Origin: Caldifarciminota bacterium UBA3073
GTDB taxonomy: Bacteria; Hydrothermota; UBA3073
Reading direction: 5' to 3'
Assembly: GCA_002366725.1 (NCBI GenBank)
Contig: DFBT01000044.1
Span: forward strand, 2,895 to 26,283
Length of the DNA: 23,389 nt
Shown here: piece after piece, positions 20,763 to 23,389 of the stretch
Layout: every line of letters begins with the position of its first letter
Numbering within the stretch: the stretch's first letter is position 1
The notes under the pieces: model-generated
The model's database searches: none
What the model was told of the DNA's origin: nothing
What the model saw: the letters and a program-made list of their open reading frames with translations, nothing else
Translations under genes and position numbers: made by a program

Positions 20763-21563
20763 TTACCTCAATTTCACAACCTTCACTGGCTTGTAGCCTT
20801 TGGCTCTTAGGAAATAAATACCAGATTGAACTTCTTTACCGTTTATATCTCTTCCATTCCAGACACCTTTGTCTGTTTTTCCCACTAACCTGCCAGAAAG
20901 GTCGTAGATTTGCAAACTAATCTTTTGCCACTTGTTTCTGACACATCGGATACTAACTTTCTTGCTAAATGGATTAGGGTATACTTTTAATATCTCGACT
21001 TTTGGGCTTTGTAACCTCTCACTTTCTTCTATTCCTTCTATCTCGTTCAAACTAATATCATCAAAATAAACCTTCAAACCAGGCTCCCCCCAATTTATAT
21101 TGACACAAGAAATTACTACTTTGATCGTATTTTCATCAGTCGTAAAATTTGTATCAAAATGTGTATAACCAGATATAAAAGCAAAACAATATTCTATCGT
21201 CATCTGTGTATCCGACTCACTTATCTCAAATAAGTATATAATTCCAAAGGCACTGAACGATGAACAATCATAGTAGGCACTTAGGTTACAGAGTTTCCCA
21301 CCCTGAATAAGAGCATTGCCTTGGAGGCAACCAACATCGTTTTCATTCAAAGTAACCAGTTCTATCGCATAATTGCCTGTATGTGCATGGTCAGAACGGA
21401 GTGCTGTTCCTGCACTGTATGCCTCACTTGTAAACCAACCCACTGGCATCATAACACCAAGGGTATCGTGCCACTCTTCTAAACTGGGATTAGGCAGAAT
21501 ATTACCAGTAATAGCTCCTTGGGCTATGATTAAAGAAACTAAAAGACTTAAAAAATAGCTCAT
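20763..21563 (-). CDS. Small secreted protein with T9SS C-terminal sorting domain
   Basis: A 266-residue exported protein. ATG 21563 is chosen because GAGGTGAT lies just upstream and the product then starts with a signal peptide (MSYFLSLLVSLIIAQGAITG); an upstream in-frame start would hide it. Residues about 20-190 look like a carbohydrate-binding or jelly-roll module (ILPNPSLEEWHDTLGVMMPVGW at its start, VYFDDISLNEIEG at its end), the pattern seen in CBM4/9-like domains. The last ~70 residues are a type A sorting domain: VYPNPFSKKVSI, LQIYDLSGRLVGK, WNGRDINGKEVQSGIYFLRAKG, VVKLR. No catalytic domain is present, so a binding or adhesive role is inferred. Confidence 0.8.
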   Translation of the reverse strand: MSYFLSLLVSLIIAQGAITGNILPNPSLEEWHDTLGVMMPVGWFTSEAYSAGTALRSDHAHTGNYAIELVTLNENDVGCLQGNALIQGGKLCNLSAYYDCSSFSAFGIIYLFEISESDTQMTIEYCFAFISGYTHFDTNFTTDENTIKVVISCVNINWGEPGLKVYFDDISLNEIEGIEESERLQSPKVEILKVYPNPFSKKVSIRCVRNKWQKISLQIYDLSGRLVGKTDKGVWNGRDINGKEVQSGIYFLRAKGYKPVKVVKLR

Positions 21564-21610
21564 AATATCACCTCTCTTTTCTGTATTTGCCGAATTTCGA
21601 CTAAAGGTTC

Positions 21611-21642
21611 TGTGTGACCGCCATTTCAATGGCGGTCACACA
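21611..21642 (-). terminator. Perfect 15-bp inverted repeat after the racemase gene
   Basis: TGTGTGACCGCCATT (21611-21625) and AATGGCGGTCACACA (21628-21642) are exact reverse complements with a two-base centre. It lies six bases past the stop codon of the minus-strand racemase gene, a terminator position, but no T-run follows on that strand. A terminator without a U-tract, an mRNA 3'-end stabiliser or a protein-binding palindrome are all possible. Confidence 0.5.
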
Positions 21643-21648
21643 TTGTTA

Positions 21649-22725
21649 TCAGTCGTTTTTTATCCTTTTTTCTATATATTTTGAATTCATTAGCCTTAGA
21701 AGTCCCATATAATCCATATTAAATTCAAGCAAATCACCAACCTTATAATTACTGGGATTATCTTTAATGTCAATCACAATCATATCTGAACTTGCTCCAA
21801 CAAATTTGATGTTTTTATCTGAAGCCCAAATATGTTTTTCGTCTACATCAAGAAGACCAAGACCTACAATGGCTCTGTAAGATTTTTGCCCAATATCGCT
21901 TTTTTTAAATTCAAATGTCTTCCCTTCAACATTTGTGCCTAAATCTCCCGTTGGGACAACGGGTTTTTCTGATAGCTCAATAATTTCAGCATATAATTTG
22001 AAAGCATTATGCTCCATACCTTTTATTAAAGAATCGTTATAAACATCTGTTCCAAAAAACAGAGTTTCGCCTACTCTGAAATGGTTGATTCCTTTTGGAA
22101 GGACATTTCTTAAAACAAGAGGAATAACAACAGAACTACCACCTGATACATACGAAATAGTTCTATTAAACTTTGTTTCAATTAATTGTTCATATAAACT
22201 TAATTGAATAAGCTTGTCTTGACTTGGAAGCACGCCATATAAGCAAGAGAAATTCGCTCCAATTCCAATGACTTCAATATTCTCTAATTGAAAAATTTTT
22301 TCGTAAAATTTCAGAAAATCATTTCTCATGACTCCTTCTCGCAACTCACCCATCTCAATCATAATGATAATCTTATGTTTTATCCCTTGTTTAACTGCCA
22401 TTTTTGATAACGACTTAATTGTTGATAATTCCGTATTCACACTAATATCAGCATATTTAATAACATTTGAAGCGTTTTGTCCAGATGGTGGTTTTATATA
22501 AATAGTTTCAATGGTATCATTAAGCTGTTTGATCATCTTTAAATTACTCAATCTGGAATCACAAATTTGTTTTACACCCAAATTTATTATTTCATTAAGA
22601 TAACTTTTATTACCACATAAAACTTTCGTAACAACAGCCCATTTGATATTTCTGCTTGAAAAGATTTCATCGAGAAAAAGGTAATTCTTCCTCAATTTAA
22701 CTAAATTCATCTCTATAAATGCCAT
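21649..22725 (-). CDS. PLP-dependent alanine/ornithine racemase family protein
   Basis: The 358-residue product has the alanine-racemase N-terminal barrel. The PLP-binding lysine is Lys34 in WAVVTKVLCGN, the form found in the alanine/ornithine racemase group (compare clostridial ornithine racemase) rather than in classical Alr (AVVKANAYG). Further family marks are EMGELREGVM (125-133), the phosphate-binding SGGSS (194-198), and HFRVGETLFFG. The reaction is probably inversion of an amino acid alpha carbon; the substrate cannot be read from the sequence. ATG 22725 follows the GNAT stop by three bases with GGAAG as ribosome binding site, so the two form an operon. Base use is AT-richer than upstream genes. 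Confidence 0.85.
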   Translation of the reverse strand: MAFIEMNLVKLRKNYLFLDEIFSSRNIKWAVVTKVLCGNKSYLNEIINLGVKQICDSRLSNLKMIKQLNDTIETIYIKPPSGQNASNVIKYADISVNTELSTIKSLSKMAVKQGIKHKIIIMIEMGELREGVMRNDFLKFYEKIFQLENIEVIGIGANFSCLYGVLPSQDKLIQLSLYEQLIETKFNRTISYVSGGSSVVIPLVLRNVLPKGINHFRVGETLFFGTDVYNDSLIKGMEHNAFKLYAEIIELSEKPVVPTGDLGTNVEGKTFEFKKSDIGQKSYRAIVGLGLLDVDEKHIWASDKNIKFVGASSDMIVIDIKDNPSNYKVGDLLEFNMDYMGLLRLMNSKYIEKRIKND

Positions 22726-22728
22726 ATT

Positions 22729-23178
22729 CTACTTCCTTTTTTTAAATCTCATTTCTAAATATTTATTTGTAAATCCAATTTTTTCATATAAGTATTTTGC
22801 TGGATTATCCGGTTCGACATGTAAGGCGATGTCTCCGTCAGTAAGGTTAATTGCCTGTTGCATTAGATATTTACCAATACCTTTTCCACGGTAATTTTTA
22901 TGAGTTGCGATATAAACCAATATATTTTCAGGTATATAGTCTTTCATACCAGTTTTGTTTATTACAACCGCACCAACTAATTCGCTATTTATACAAGCAG
23001 TTAGGATTAAGCCCCCAAAAGATTGATACTCCTTAAGTGCGTAATCAACAGCTTTTAGAATATCTAATTCAGAATCGCCATATTTTTCTAGATGCTCAAA
23101 AAGAAATTTTACAATATTATTTTTTTCTTCCTCCGAAGGTTTGCTTTCTGGTGTAAAAACAATCAATTCCTTTTTCAT
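22729..23178 (-). CDS. GNAT-family N-acetyltransferase
   Basis: A 149-residue protein with the GNAT acetyl-CoA-binding motif A, YIATHKNYRGKGIGKYLMQQA (89-109; the pyrophosphate loop is RGKGIG at 97-102). Motif B follows as ALHVEPDNPAKYLYEKIGF. The first ~60 residues are variable, as usual for the substrate side. ATG 23178 is chosen because GGAGGAG lies just upstream; an upstream in-frame start would encode the ribosome binding site. It is the first gene of an operon with the racemase, and the pairing suggests it acetylates an amino acid or amine, but that is only inference. Composition is AT-rich, like the racemase and unlike the ribosomal genes. Confidence 0.85.
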   Translation of the reverse strand: MKKELIVFTPESKPSEEEKNNIVKFLFEHLEKYGDSELDILKAVDYALKEYQSFGGLILTACINSELVGAVVINKTGMKDYIPENILVYIATHKNYRGKGIGKYLMQQAINLTDGDIALHVEPDNPAKYLYEKIGFTNKYLEMRFKKRK

Positions 23179-23202
23179 AATTGACTCCTCCTTTTTTAAT
23201 TT

Positions 23203-23232
23203 ATTATAATTTCTGTAAAATAATGTAATCCA
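23203..23232 (-). promoter_or_regulatory. Possible promoter of the GNAT-racemase operon
   Basis: On the minus strand TATAAT (23208-23203) lies about 25 bases before the GNAT start codon. Upstream, TGGATT at 23232-23227 is a poor -35 match at an 18-base spacing. In sequence this AT-rich the match could be chance. Confidence 0.3.
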
Positions 23233-23241
23233 TTGGTACAT

Positions 23242-23389
23242 ATAATGGGGTCGGACCTAAAAAAAGAATCTATGGTGCAAGTTTCTTTTTTATTAATCCC
23301 TGATAGTCCTCCACCTTCCTCATATCACCTAAAAAGCAATTGGGGTCACATCTTGAAATTTAAGATTTTTCTTGACAAATCGCCTTTAA
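23242..23389. repeat. Possible repeat element at the window end
   Basis: AATGGGGTCGGACCT (23244-23258) and AATTGGGGTCACATCTTG (23338-23355) share the word TGGGGTC followed by a YCT/ATCT ending. The window closes with GACAAATCGCCTTTAA, identical to 20675-20690. From memory such GGGGTC words often flank REP-associated tyrosine transposases in uncultured phyla; no transposase is inside the window. No gene is seen here. Confidence 0.4.

Overview
The window is a bacterial chromosome segment that starts inside the spc ribosomal-protein operon. The order rplE-rpsN-rpsH-rplF-rplR-rpsE-rpmD-rplO-secY-adk-infA-rpmJ-rpsM-rpsK-rpsD-rpoA-rplQ is the standard bacterial spc/alpha order, except that no map gene lies between adk and infA. 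The other genes suggest an anaerobe with a Gram-negative-type envelope: a ferredoxin-dependent 2-oxoacid oxidoreductase (KorABC), PorV-like outer-membrane proteins, a lipoprotein, and secreted proteins with type IX secretion (T9SS) C-terminal sorting domains. From this mix, together with the intergenic repeats, I infer an uncultured candidate phylum of the WOR-3/Stahlbacteria kind. No taxonomic marker was compared, so that placement is tentative.

Layout. 1-9574 (+): ribosomal proteins, SecY, adenylate kinase, IF-1 and RNA polymerase alpha. 9576-12603 (+): korA, korB and korC; korA begins one base after the rplQ stop. 12611-13507 (+): a PorV-like outer-membrane protein. 13508-19484 (-): a transglutaminase-like T9SS cargo protein, a broken T9SS sorting-domain remnant, and a coupled pair made of a PorV/DUF5723-like barrel and a 652-residue lipoprotein. 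19779-20432 (-): endonuclease III. 20763-21563 (-): a small T9SS cargo protein. 21649-23178 (-): an AT-richer two-gene operon of a GNAT acetyltransferase and an alanine/ornithine-racemase-family PLP enzyme.

The most unusual content is between the genes. Nearly every spacer longer than about 100 bases, including those inside the ribosomal operon, is filled with degenerate short-period arrays: 7-nt AGACCNN/GTCTNNN and ATTTACG, 8-nt AATTACCT, 9-nt CTCTGTGNN, 10-nt ATCTGTGNNN, and AT-rich AAATTTTG-like words. Several are arranged as inverted pairs that could fold into long imperfect hairpins. GC-rich palindromes of the CCTGCCTGCCGGCAGGCAGG type sit inside these arrays. In one case a palindrome appears to have inserted into an ATCTGTG repeat, and in another a second palindrome appears to have inserted into the first. 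One array interrupts the remnant of a T9SS sorting domain. This looks like a layered family of small hairpin elements, and it is the best candidate here for something poorly described.
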